Assembly (NCBI GenBank): GCA_003023745.1
Contig: PXYV01000034.1
Coordinates: 1-37,727 of the forward strand
Reading direction: 5' to 3'
Source: Sulfobacillus acidophilus
GTDB taxonomy: Bacteria; Bacillota; Sulfobacillia; Sulfobacillales; Sulfobacillaceae
DNA length: 37,727 nucleotides
The number at the start of each line of letters is the position of its first letter. Within the stretch, counting starts at the first letter, position 1. Position numbers and translations under genes: made by a program. Shown piece by piece: positions 16,348 through 24,145 of this stretch. The notes beneath the pieces were generated by a model, which saw only the letters and a program-made list of their open reading frames with translations, did no database searches and was not told where the DNA came from.

Positions 16348-17222
16348 TTGAAAATGCACAATTGAGTCGCGGTGGGCGGATGAAGCGACTGCAGTTGCAC
16401 TCGCGGGGGGAATTCTGGGTCGCCTATATTGTTTTGGGGGCGTTTGGGCTCGTCACGCTATTCCCGTTGTTTATTATGGTGGCGGTGTCATTAATTCCGA
16501 GCAAAGGCCTCGCGGCAGCTCTTTTTGATCTATGGCCGAAGCACGCGCGCTTGGCAAATTACCTCAGCATGTGGCATTACCTGCCAATTGCCCACTTCCT
16601 CTTGAATAGCATTATAATTGCGTTGGGTAGTACTCTACTAGCTCTTCTAGTGGGTATTCCTGCAGGATTTGCGCTATCGCGAACCAAAGTATTTGGTCGG
16701 CGCATATGGCTTTTTGTCTTCTTAGCAACGCAGATGTTCTCCCCGGCAATGATTATTGTCTCAGCATATCACGTGATGAGTTTACTGCATCTCACTGATA
16801 CGTATTTTGGGTTAATTTTGTTGGATTCGGGGTTTTATTGTTTACCTTTTGTAGTCTGGATTATTGCGGGTTTTATGCGCCAAATACCACAAGAACTAGA
16901 AGAAGCTGTGGATATTGACGGTGCATCAAGCTGGCGTAAGTTATGGACGATTTTCACGCCTATCTCAGCTCCGGTCATTGCGGTGGCGGGTGTGTACGCG
17001 TTTATATCGAGCTGGAATGATTTTGCTTTTGCCTTGACGCTGGCTACCTCTCAATCACTAATGCCATTACCCATAGGAGTGTACAGTTTCATAGGAGAGT
17101 ACAACATTCAGTGGAATTACCTCATGGGAGCATCGCTAGTAGCTTCTATTCCTGTACTGGTTCTGTTTTTGGTATTGCAACGACGATTGACGGCCGGGAT
17201 AATGGCTGGCACTCTCAAATGA
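16344..17222 (+). CDS. ABC transporter permease, MalG/UgpE type
   Basis: A 292-residue partner permease with six membrane helices. The EAA loop reads ELEEAVDIDGASSWRKLWTIFTPI (near residue 190), the standard MalG form. Its start overlaps the previous stop by four bases and GGGGGG lies five bases upstream, so the two permeases are made together. No ATP-binding subunit is encoded in this operon or elsewhere in the window. In Bacillota such importers commonly share one MsmX/UgpC-like ATPase encoded elsewhere; that this one does so is inference. Confidence 0.93.
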   Translation: MIENAQLSRGGRMKRLQLHSRGEFWVAYIVLGAFGLVTLFPLFIMVAVSLIPSKGLAAALFDLWPKHARLANYLSMWHYLPIAHFLLNSIIIALGSTLLALLVGIPAGFALSRTKVFGRRIWLFVFLATQMFSPAMIIVSAYHVMSLLHLTDTYFGLILLDSGFYCLPFVVWIIAGFMRQIPQELEEAVDIDGASSWRKLWTIFTPISAPVIAVAGVYAFISSWNDFAFALTLATSQSLMPLPIGVYSFIGEYNIQWNYLMGASLVASIPVLVLFLVLQRRLTAGIMAGTLK

Positions 17223-17338
17223 GTCGTTGTTGTGGATTGAGGGTATAGCGGTATGTAGGCGCGCCAATATCGTGTTGTTGTCCTAGATATGCTGATAAAT
17301 GGTCAGTGTGCATACGCATAGGAGGTGCAGTAGTCAAA

Positions 17339-18484
17339 ATGACTCATATAATCGGTCGGCACTACAGGACGGGTGAGCCTGTGCGACTGATTATCGATAG
17401 GTCGATGATAGTTGGAGTGGAGTCAGTTAAAGGTGTTGATCCACTAAGATGGGTAGCTCCGGGGCTCGTAGATTGTCAGGTCAACGGGTACCGCGGTATT
17501 GACTTCAATGACGTACCGCCGACTCCAGATGAGATTGTGGAGGCGACAAACGCAATGTGGAGAGACGGTGTGACGTCGTTTATGCCTACTATTGTTAGTC
17601 ATTCATTGAAAGATACTGTGGATCTGGCGGGTGCGTGGGCTAGTTGTCTACCGCCAACTGTTGCAAGCAGTATAATGGGTCTTCACCTAGAAGGACCTTT
17701 TATTAGCCCAGAAGAAGGACCGCGAGGAGCGCATGATGCTCAATGGATTACGGAGCCGCGTTTGGAACTTGTCGAGCGGTGCCAGACAGTGTCGGGTGGG
17801 ATGGTGCGATTGGTTACCATGTCGCCGCATTGGGAGGGCAGTGCTGAATTCGTGAGAGCTGTGACAAGTCTCGGAATTACTGTTTCTATTGGGCACACGA
17901 CCGCCAATTCCTCGCAAATTAGGCTAGCCGTTAATAGTGGTGCTACCCTGTCTACACACCTTGGTAATGGCACACATATCTACTTGCCGCGACATCGGAA
18001 TTATTTATGGGACCAGTTAGCTGAAGATCGACTCTGGGCATCGGTGATCGGCGATGGGTTTCACTTGCCTTATGCTGTGATGAAAGTGATATTGCGATCA
18101 AAAGAAAATCGGGTCTATCTAATCAGTGACGCTGTGGCTCTGACTGGAAGCAAACCGGGGCATCATCGTACTTCAGTGGGTGGATCGGTGTATTTGCATG
18201 AGAATGGCAAACTTTCGTTGAGTGCAGATTCAGAATTACTAGCGGGTGCGGCAACGCCGCTTAAGGGAGGGGTCGCACAAATGGTGTCGAGTGGGCTGGG
18301 TGACATGGGAACCATGTGGGACTTGGCGAGTTGCCGCCCTTCCACGTTTTGGAGGCGAGCGACTTGCGCCGGCCTGGCGGTTGGAGCGCCAGCTGATATT
18401 GTTCTTTTTGAAGATGAGGCAGGACACATTAACATTCGTCAAACTATTAAGGACGGTCACATTGTGTATGACGAGCTCCAATAA
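17339..18484 (+). CDS. NagA-type amidohydrolase, divergent clade
   Basis: A 381-residue amidohydrolase related to N-acetylglucosamine-6-phosphate deacetylase. It has PGLVDCQVNGY near the start (in place of HxH, as in single-metal NagA), LHLEGPFISPEEGPRGAH (metal Glu), SIGHTTANSS (metal His) and LISDAVALTG (catalytic Asp). The third ligand region reads STHLGNGTHIYLPRHRNYLW instead of the usual THLFNAM, then VIGDGFHLP. This belongs to a clade whose substrate may not be GlcNAc-6-phosphate. ATG 17339 is taken as start, with AGGAGGTG upstream at a slightly long distance; GTG 17306 is an alternative without a site. Last gene of the operon. No nagB (glucosamine-6-phosphate deaminase) is present in the window. 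Confidence 0.8.
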   Translation: MTHIIGRHYRTGEPVRLIIDRSMIVGVESVKGVDPLRWVAPGLVDCQVNGYRGIDFNDVPPTPDEIVEATNAMWRDGVTSFMPTIVSHSLKDTVDLAGAWASCLPPTVASSIMGLHLEGPFISPEEGPRGAHDAQWITEPRLELVERCQTVSGGMVRLVTMSPHWEGSAEFVRAVTSLGITVSIGHTTANSSQIRLAVNSGATLSTHLGNGTHIYLPRHRNYLWDQLAEDRLWASVIGDGFHLPYAVMKVILRSKENRVYLISDAVALTGSKPGHHRTSVGGSVYLHENGKLSLSADSELLAGAATPLKGGVAQMVSSGLGDMGTMWDLASCRPSTFWRRATCAGLAVGAPADIVLFEDEAGHINIRQTIKDGHIVYDELQ

Positions 18485-19457
18485 ATGGAAGTGGAGAAGG
18501 CTAAATGGAGGAATATATCTGAAGTGAGAGAATGCATGCAGTGTTTTGCTTAAGGGGCTTATGGCGAAAGGTTGTATTCGATTATTGCCGAATATCCGGA
18601 CAACGCGTGGCAGTGAAGTCCAAACTGTTAGTTGTACTCGAACATACGGCAAATTAGTTGCGCTGGCTTTTGCGAGGAGTCTGTCACAAAGGAACGCACT
18701 AAAACCGGCTAGCCCGGTCAGCTGTTGGTTGGTCAGAGGGCTAGGGATTGCATCAAATTATATAAGCGAACGTTAGTTTCCGCCTATTTTAATCGAGTGG
18801 ACGCGCTGTGTGCGAACGGATTCCATCCGGTACCTTGGTCAGAAATTGGAGAAAGCGGGCGACGGTCCCCCGAATCGCATTCGGGTTGGGACAGTATGTT
18901 TTGAGGATTATTTTTTGGCGCAGCCATTTTCCGAGCCGTTCGGTGTTAGTGGGCTTCGGGGGACGGTGATAAAGAACGCAGACCCGGTTCTAGTGGGGGT
19001 TCGCCAAGTAGGGCGCGAAGATCTTAGCGCAGTGAATTTTCGCATGGTCGAGGACCGGCCGTCTTGGCGGGAAAGGCAGCGAGGAGAGAAAGTGTCTAAG
19101 TAGACTTGGAACGTAGCGGCGGATGCTTTGTCCGCTTTGGGCCGCACGATTTGACCCGTCGTGGGCTCGACGGCCCCTTAGAGGGTCGCGGCAAGGGATT
19201 TAGATCGCTATGCATTCCTGTGGTTTTCGACCGCGTGAACAACGCGGCGCGTCCGCCATGTTGTGTTTCACCTACAAACAGCCGTCGTTTACATTGTGCT
19301 TTGCAGTAATGATTATTAAATTCCCTTCTTCCACTGTTGACGTTCATTTCCCCTGTTTTTGCTTTTTTGCGTAGGTATGAATGGATTCTGCGTTGTTGTA
19401 GAGGTTCGGCTAGCACATGTTGCGACGTGTCTGATTGGAATCATTGATACGCCGTGA
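18485..19457. other. Decayed region, about 1 kb without a confident gene
   Basis: No recognised gene. The longest plus-strand frame, 18810-19103 (97 codons, GTG start), contains VCFEDYFLAQPFSEPFGVSG and FRMVEDRPSWRERQRG but has no ribosome binding site and matches nothing I know. A minus-strand frame at 19096-19416 is very basic and looks random. Several short frames in different phases suggest decayed coding DNA between the NagA gene and the regulator. No inverted repeats of a transposon were found. Confidence 0.35.
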
Positions 19458-20108
19458 TTAGCTCATGGACTTTGGTTGCTTCAGAGACTGTACTTCGCTG
19501 AGATATCCATAAACTGTTACGCGGGACACGCCAAATAGATTGGCGACACGGTCTACCGACCCCTTAACTGAAAATACACCCTTTTCGTGCAAAACGCGGA
19601 CCAATCTCACCCTTTCATCCTTGTCTCCGAACATAACCGCGCTGCCCATGGACCCCAGCGCTTCATCTAAAATTTTCGTAATGACATCGTCGATGTCGGT
19701 TGCGAAATGTTCCTCTACCTGCTCGTCCGTCGTGGTAAACTCACGCAAGAGATTGGACGCGGCTACCATTTCGGAGATATCATAATTGAGGCATAGCGCG
19801 GCGAACACACGCCCAGACGGATCTTTCAAGTATACCGAAGACGATTTCAGAATTTTTCCTGACCGCGTGGTAGAACGATAGTTGAATTTGTCATGATTGC
19901 CATAAGGATGCTCGAATACAGGCAAACCAAGATTAGTAGAGGGGTCCCCCACTTTACGGCCCGTGATGTTTCCGTGCTCAATTGCAATGATGGATGACTC
20001 GGGAGAACGCAGGTCGTGTAGAACAACTTCGCACTTGTCTCCCATCATTCGGGCCAAAGCAGTCACCGTCTGTTGCAAAAACCCGATCGCTGATTCGTAG
20101 TCAAACAT
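19458..20108 (-). CDS. YheO-like PAS domain / HTH transcriptional regulator
   Basis: A 216-residue regulator with the YheO-like PAS domain (about residues 10-125: CEVVLHDLRSPESSIIAIEHGNITGRKVGD, then SSSVYLKDPSGRVFAALCLNYD) and a C-terminal helix-turn-helix (about 160-206: RVLHEKGVFSVKGSVDRVANLFGVSRVTVYGYL). Proteins of this build, such as the DauR type, are cytoplasmic regulators of small-molecule catabolism; the PAS part is the presumed sensor. It has a strong site (GGAGGTG) before ATG. Its position between two catabolic gene groups makes it the likely regulator of the island. An inverted repeat about 80 bases upstream could be its operator. Whether it represses or activates cannot be told. 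Confidence 0.88.
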   Translation of the reverse strand: MFDYESAIGFLQQTVTALARMMGDKCEVVLHDLRSPESSIIAIEHGNITGRKVGDPSTNLGLPVFEHPYGNHDKFNYRSTTRSGKILKSSSVYLKDPSGRVFAALCLNYDISEMVAASNLLREFTTTDEQVEEHFATDIDDVITKILDEALGSMGSAVMFGDKDERVRLVRVLHEKGVFSVKGSVDRVANLFGVSRVTVYGYLSEVQSLKQPKSMS

Positions 20109-20188
20109 GTGTCACCTCCAGAATTCGTACAGGTACGGTGCAATGGTTCATACAGCCTGTAAACGGTAGTATCATTGCGCCTGCTCGC

Positions 20189-20214
20189 GTGGTAACAAAA
20201 CTATTATTTACCAC
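20189..20214. promoter_or_regulatory. Inverted repeat GTGGTAA-N12-TTACCAC, candidate operator
   Basis: Perfect seven-base arms at 20189-20195 and 20208-20214 lie 81-106 bases upstream of the regulator start. A further GGTAAG lies at 20219-20224. Size and position suit a dimeric regulator site, most simply autoregulation by the YheO-like protein. Confidence 0.35.
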
Positions 20215-20268
20215 ACACGGTAAGACATCTCATGTTAGTGGGATAACGCTTCCCTAGCTTACTGAAAG

Positions 20269-20297
20269 TTTGGCGCTCAAAAGGCTTTGACGCCAAA
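20269..20297. other. Two-part hairpin upstream of the regulator
   Basis: TTTGGCG pairs with CGCCAAA (seven pairs); after one bulged C, TCAAA pairs with TTTGA around an AGGC loop. There is no clear T run downstream on the minus strand. It lies after the SDR unit and before the regulator gene, both minus strand, so it may end or process the SDR transcript. Confidence 0.4.
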
Positions 20298-20513
20298 AAA
20301 ATCTCCAATTTGCCGCCTAAACTAAAACTAACACTGGGAAGAAACGCGACTAACTACCTCCTCTGCGACGGGTAAAATCAGCGGATTTTAGGGAAAGCGC
20401 CGCGGTCGACATCTCTTCTGAGACAGTTCCCATCGGTGTTTCGCCGTAATTACCTAGCTACTTCTCATCACGCTTGATGTCCAGTCCGTTCCTCAGGGGC
20501 CTTTTTTCGTGCT

Positions 20514-20768
20514 TTATCGCTGCTCGACGACGACGCGCTCCAGCTTTCCTCTTGCGGTGGTTGGCGTGGCCTTCCGTCTTACGTCGCGACTGCGGGGTAA
20601 AAACTTCTTAAGCTGCCGCGATAAATCCAATATTTGGTCACTATGCGACATCGCCTCATTGCTCATACGATTCGCAATACATCGTCGCTTCGGGCTCCGC
20701 GGTTGAACCACGATTTCGTTTTTAGAAAAACGTGGAAGCCGATTGCTCGTACGGATAATGTATGGCAC
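20514..20768 (-). CDS. Possible small basic protein downstream of SDR gene
   Basis: An 84-residue frame starts at GTG, seven bases after the SDR stop, with GGAGGAG (inside the SDR end) nine bases before it. The product is strongly basic (starts MPYIIRTSNRLPRFSKNEIV, ends TARGKLERVVVEQR) and has no recognised family. The spacing and site support co-translation with the SDR gene. Composition is unlike a typical enzyme, so it may be a chance frame. Confidence 0.33.
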   Translation of the reverse strand: MPYIIRTSNRLPRFSKNEIVVQPRSPKRRCIANRMSNEAMSHSDQILDLSRQLKKFLPRSRDVRRKATPTTARGKLERVVVEQR

Positions 20769-20774
20769 AACGCA

Positions 20775-21536
20775 CTACTCCTCCGAGAGTTGACCTCCAT
20801 CGATGACAAGAGCGGCACCCGTTATAAATGGGGATGCATCACTGACCAGAAATAGAGCCGCAGACGCGACTTCATGCGGTAAACCCAGTCGGCCCATGGG
20901 GATTTTCTCCACATAGCGATCAAGAAATGACGAATCTAGTCCGGAACGTTTTGCTAGCCCGGTGTCAATCATTCCCGGGTTCAGGGCGTTGGCACGAATA
21001 TGAAAAGGAGCGAGCTCGATGGCGATGGTTTTGGTCAGCAAGAGTACACCCGCTTTCGAGGCATTGTAGGCCGCCAGGTTTTTTTCTCCCACAAGTCCGT
21101 TGGTGGAAGACATTGTCAGCAGGGTGCCGCCTCCCTTCAATTTCATCCGTTGTGCAGCCGCCTGGCAGGTAAGGAAGACGCCGGTAAGATTGATGTCGAC
21201 GGTTCGTTGCCAATTAGCTACGGTAAGGTCTAAAAATGGAGCAGCTTCGGCGACACCAGCATTGGCGACTGCAACGTCGCACAAGCCTAACTCACGGTCG
21301 ACCGTTGCAAATGCCTCTGCGATACTTTCGGGAATGCTGACATCTACTTTTGCAACAATCCAGCGTGCTTGTGGGATGCCGCGCGCATCAAGATCTTTAG
21401 CTAGTTGAGTCAAGGCATCGTAATTGATATCCAAAAATGCTACGTGCGCATTAGCTTCCAAAAACTTCTCACCGATAGCGCGTCCAATACTACCGGCTGC
21501 TCCTGTTATAATTGCCACCTTGTTCGTGAGATCCAT
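20775..21536 (-). CDS. SDR family NAD(P)-dependent oxidoreductase
   Basis: A 253-residue classical short-chain dehydrogenase. It has the cofactor loop TGAAGSIGRAIG (residues 10-21), NAG near residue 90, the catalytic Ser of TMSSTN and YNASK (catalytic Tyr/Lys near 157/161), and the C-terminal PF(I)TGAALVIDGG typical of the FabG-like group. An acidic residue after the second strand (FLDINYD) favours NAD(H) over NADP(H). ATG 21536 follows GGAGGAGG. It probably oxidises a hydroxyl of the sugar-like island substrate or reduces the ketone formed later; the substrate is not deducible. It has its own extended -10 promoter. Confidence 0.9.
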   Translation of the reverse strand: MDLTNKVAIITGAAGSIGRAIGEKFLEANAHVAFLDINYDALTQLAKDLDARGIPQARWIVAKVDVSIPESIAEAFATVDRELGLCDVAVANAGVAEAAPFLDLTVANWQRTVDINLTGVFLTCQAAAQRMKLKGGGTLLTMSSTNGLVGEKNLAAYNASKAGVLLLTKTIAIELAPFHIRANALNPGMIDTGLAKRSGLDSSFLDRYVEKIPMGRLGLPHEVASAALFLVSDASPFITGAALVIDGGQLSEE

Positions 21537-21567
21537 GAGAGATCCTCCTCCTATGCTAACGATAGCC

Positions 21568-21576
21568 ATTGTATCA
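21568..21576 (-). promoter_or_regulatory. Extended -10 promoter of the SDR gene
   Basis: On the minus strand TGATACAAT, the same extended -10 as seen before the acyl-reductase-like gene, lies about 32 bases before the SDR ATG. No fitting -35 is seen. Confidence 0.45.
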
Positions 21577-22115
21577 AACAGGCTCAATAAAAAAATTATC
21601 TTGAGAAAATAAATTATTGATAGAAATCAAAGTTAGTCTTACGATTGTAAAGGTGAACTATGAAATCGGATTTGGCGACTCTTTCACGAGGTTTGAGTTC
21701 ATGCCGGGATGATGGGGCGCAGAGAGCTGAGGCTTATGTGACTTAGGGGTGATGGAATAATTTATGAGGCGAACAGCCGAGGAGAAATTCGGCAGTGAAG
21801 CAAGGGGCTTGACAACGGGCTTATTCGATGTCTCTCATGGGGTAGCGAAACCGTAGAACGGCAATTGTTTAGCGGGGAGATAAAACGCTTTTGACTTAAG
21901 TAAGATTGTTATTTGAGACTCGGTGTTGTCGGAGTGGTGCACCGATTTACGAATGCAGTTGGATGGTCCGGCTTTTAGGTCTTTTCATTTATTTCGGGTT
22001 GAACGTGTGTAACAAATGTAACGAAGATGGCTAGGGGAATATCTCGGTCGCGTTGGCCTATGAGGCTATTCAACGCTTTGTTCAGCTAGATTAGCGTGAT
22101 AGGAAGGTGTGTCAC
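21577..22115. other. Intergenic region between divergent SDR and amidase genes
   Basis: About 540 bases. A 28-codon frame at 21660 with AAAGGTGA upstream starts MKSDLATLSRGLSSCRDDGA and ends early at AEAYVT; it faintly recalls the first helix of TldD/PmbA-type proteins and may be a remnant. A tandem repeat TGTAAC-AAA-TGTAAC lies at 22008-22022, about 95 bases before the amidase start, and could be a regulator site. AGGAAGG at 22101-22107 is the amidase ribosome binding site. Confidence 0.3.
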
Positions 22116-22907
22116 GTGCCACGAATTGCGCTTGGCCAAATGGAGGTGCAGTGGGGGAATCCCGATGTGAATTTGAGTCGGGCGGTTAGTGTTGTAGCAG
22201 AAGCGCGTCGTCAAAATGCCGACTTGGTGGTGTTGCCGGAATGCATGGATTTGGGCTGGTTGGCACCCGAGGCGGCTACGAAAGCCGAGCCGCTTGGCGG
22301 ACCGCGAACCCAGGCATTGCAAGATGCTGCTCGTGCTGGCATATTCATAGTGGCTGGATTGACCGAGCGTGTTGGTGCTCGGATTTACAACACGGCTGTG
22401 CTAATTGACCGGGATGGGATTATCACGCTTGTCCACCATAAAATTAACGAATTGGTGGAAGGCCAGCAGTTGTATACGCGCGGCACGTCACTGGGGACTG
22501 CGATGACGCCTTGGGGTCTAGCCGGAATTCCGATCTGTGCAGATAATTTTGTACAGTCGCGTGTTCTCGGCGAAGCATTGGGCTGGATGGGAACTCGATG
22601 GTTGTTTTCTCCTTGTGCGTGGGCGGTTTCTGCGGATAATATTCAGTCCCAAGATGAGTATTTGGCGTTTTGGCTGGAGTCTTACCGCTATCTTGCGAAA
22701 AATTATCGTATGACCGTCGTGGCTGTTAGTAACGTGGGCGTGTTGCGCGGTGGTGCCTGGGATGGCTGGCACTGCATTGGATCCTCTGTGGTGGTGGGAC
22801 CGGACGGACAGGTCGTGGAACGGGCACCTTATGGGGTAAATGCCGACGTCTTGGTTGTGGTCGACCTTCCCGACGACGAAAAGAGCGATGGCTGGCTTAC
22901 GCAGTGA
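22116..22907 (+). CDS. Nitrilase-family carbon-nitrogen hydrolase
   Basis: A 263-residue cytoplasmic amidase of the nitrilase superfamily. The catalytic triad is visible: Glu42 in LPECMDLGW, Lys109 in HHKINEL and Cys141 in IPICADNF. Most members hydrolyse amide bonds or N-carbamoyl groups rather than nitriles. The cysteine context ICADN differs from the ICYDxRFP of omega-amidases, so the substrate class is open. GTG 22116 is chosen because AGGAAGG lies eight bases before it; the upstream in-frame GTG 22107 overlaps that site. It begins the plus-strand half of the island, followed by the kinase and enolase-like genes, and probably releases an amine or ammonia from the island substrate. Confidence 0.85.
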   Translation: MPRIALGQMEVQWGNPDVNLSRAVSVVAEARRQNADLVVLPECMDLGWLAPEAATKAEPLGGPRTQALQDAARAGIFIVAGLTERVGARIYNTAVLIDRDGIITLVHHKINELVEGQQLYTRGTSLGTAMTPWGLAGIPICADNFVQSRVLGEALGWMGTRWLFSPCAWAVSADNIQSQDEYLAFWLESYRYLAKNYRMTVVAVSNVGVLRGGAWDGWHCIGSSVVVGPDGQVVERAPYGVNADVLVVVDLPDDEKSDGWLTQ

Positions 22908-22971
22908 AAGATGTGGGGGCCGGGATGTGATATGGCCAATATGTCGGTACACTGTCGCCGGCTTGAAGCTT

Positions 22972-23024
22972 TCCTCTATCCCAAAAACGTATGCCGCTGT
23001 TCTGACTTAACGGCGAGTAGAGGA
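22972..23024 (+). ncRNA. Structured leader before the kinase gene
   Basis: TCCTCTA (22972-22978) pairs with TAGAGGA (23018-23024), and inside this GCCG (22993-22996) pairs with CGGC (23011-23014). The element lies about 115 bases before the kinase start with no terminator T run. Next to it, at 23088, an 11-codon frame with a GGGGGG site (MDETIMAALLS) ends 17 bases before the kinase ATG and could be a leader peptide. No known riboswitch class is recognised. Confidence 0.3.
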
Positions 23025-23140
23025 TAAGACCTGTGCAACGTTGGATTCATCATTCATGCTGAAAGCTTTGTGGGGGGTTGTCTCGTTATGGATGAAACTA
23101 TTATGGCAGCTTTGCTGTCCTAATCTGTTGGCTTTTAATC

Positions 23141-24145
23141 ATGAATCTCTATGATGCTGAGCAGGTCACGGGTTGGTTGCAGCGCCGCGCCATTGTTGGT
23201 GAGGACGAAACGGTAGAGGTTGTACCGTTGTCCGGTGGAATTTCCAGCGATGTGGTGCTAGCAATTTCGGGTGAACACCGTTGGGTCATCAAGCAGGTAC
23301 TTCCTAAACTCAAAGTAGCCGCAGATTGGCAGGCGGATGTGCGTCGTGGTCAGATCGAACGCCAGGCACTCCGGGTTGTCGCCGACATGATCCCGGGTTC
23401 CGTCCCTTGTGTGGAATACTACGATAACGAGGGCGGAGTGCTCGTAATGAATTTTGTAAACGGTGTAATGTGGAAATCCGAGTTGTTAGCTGGTCGGATC
23501 GACAAGTCTATTTCCAAGGCTTTGGGACAATTCCTGGGGAAGGTACACCACGACACTCATAACCACTTGGGGCCTCTAAGCGTTTTTGAGGATAAATCCC
23601 TCTTCTATCAGTTGCGCATTGCACCCTACTTTGAGGTGCTATACGCTCAATATCCAGTGCCACAACAACGTGCGATTCGAGAGATTGTGGATACTCTGAT
23701 GCAGCAGGGGACAGTATTGGTTCACGGAGACTTCAGTCCTAAAAACATCATCGTGTCAGGCGTACATCTAAATCCAATTGTGTTGGATTGGGAGGTGGCT
23801 CATCTGGGTCATCCGGCATTCGACTTGGCTTTCATGATGCACCATTTATGGTTAAAGGCGATCTATTCTAAAAGACCCCGCGTCTATGGGGAATTGGTAC
23901 AGGCATTCTATGGTGCCTATGGGGATTTTTCGGCCGTATCGAGCATTCTTACGATTGAGGTGATACGCACGACTGGGGCCCTGATGCTGGCGCGGGTTGA
24001 TGGAAAATCGCCTGTTGACTACTTGGACGCTTCTGCGCGTGAGATAGCACGCCGGATCGGTAGCCGCTTAGTGCTGGGAGAAGTGTCAACCGTAGTGCAA
24101 GTGGCTGACATCGTACGAGAGGAGTTGGGCAGCAGTGCCGATTAA
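23141..24145 (+). CDS. APH-fold small-molecule kinase
   Basis: A 334-residue phosphotransferase of the aminoglycoside phosphotransferase/choline kinase fold. The ATP-binding lobe has HRWVIKQVLPKL (the Lys of the VIK motif), the hinge is VLVMNFVNG, the catalytic loop is VLVHGDFSPKNII near residue 195 (Asp and Asn), and the metal-binding segment is IVLDWEVAHLGHPAFDLAFM near 215, with DWE in place of the more usual DxE/DFG. Related kinases act on methylthioribose, homoserine, amino sugars and other small polar compounds. No good ribosome binding site precedes ATG 23141. Its end overlaps the enolase-like gene by 11 bases, so its product is plausibly the next enzyme's substrate or one step before it. 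Confidence 0.8.
   Translation: MNLYDAEQVTGWLQRRAIVGEDETVEVVPLSGGISSDVVLAISGEHRWVIKQVLPKLKVAADWQADVRRGQIERQALRVVADMIPGSVPCVEYYDNEGGVLVMNFVNGVMWKSELLAGRIDKSISKALGQFLGKVHHDTHNHLGPLSVFEDKSLFYQLRIAPYFEVLYAQYPVPQQRAIREIVDTLMQQGTVLVHGDFSPKNIIVSGVHLNPIVLDWEVAHLGHPAFDLAFMMHHLWLKAIYSKRPRVYGELVQAFYGAYGDFSAVSSILTIEVIRTTGALMLARVDGKSPVDYLDASAREIARRIGSRLVLGEVSTVVQVADIVREELGSSAD

Noticed and set aside
19096..19416. 106-codon minus-strand frame downstream of the regulator
   Set aside because: Very basic, low-complexity composition with no ribosome binding site; looks like a chance frame in decayed DNA.
20470..20515. Possible terminator ending in GGCC plus six T
   Set aside because: No stable stem can be formed immediately before the T run on either strand.
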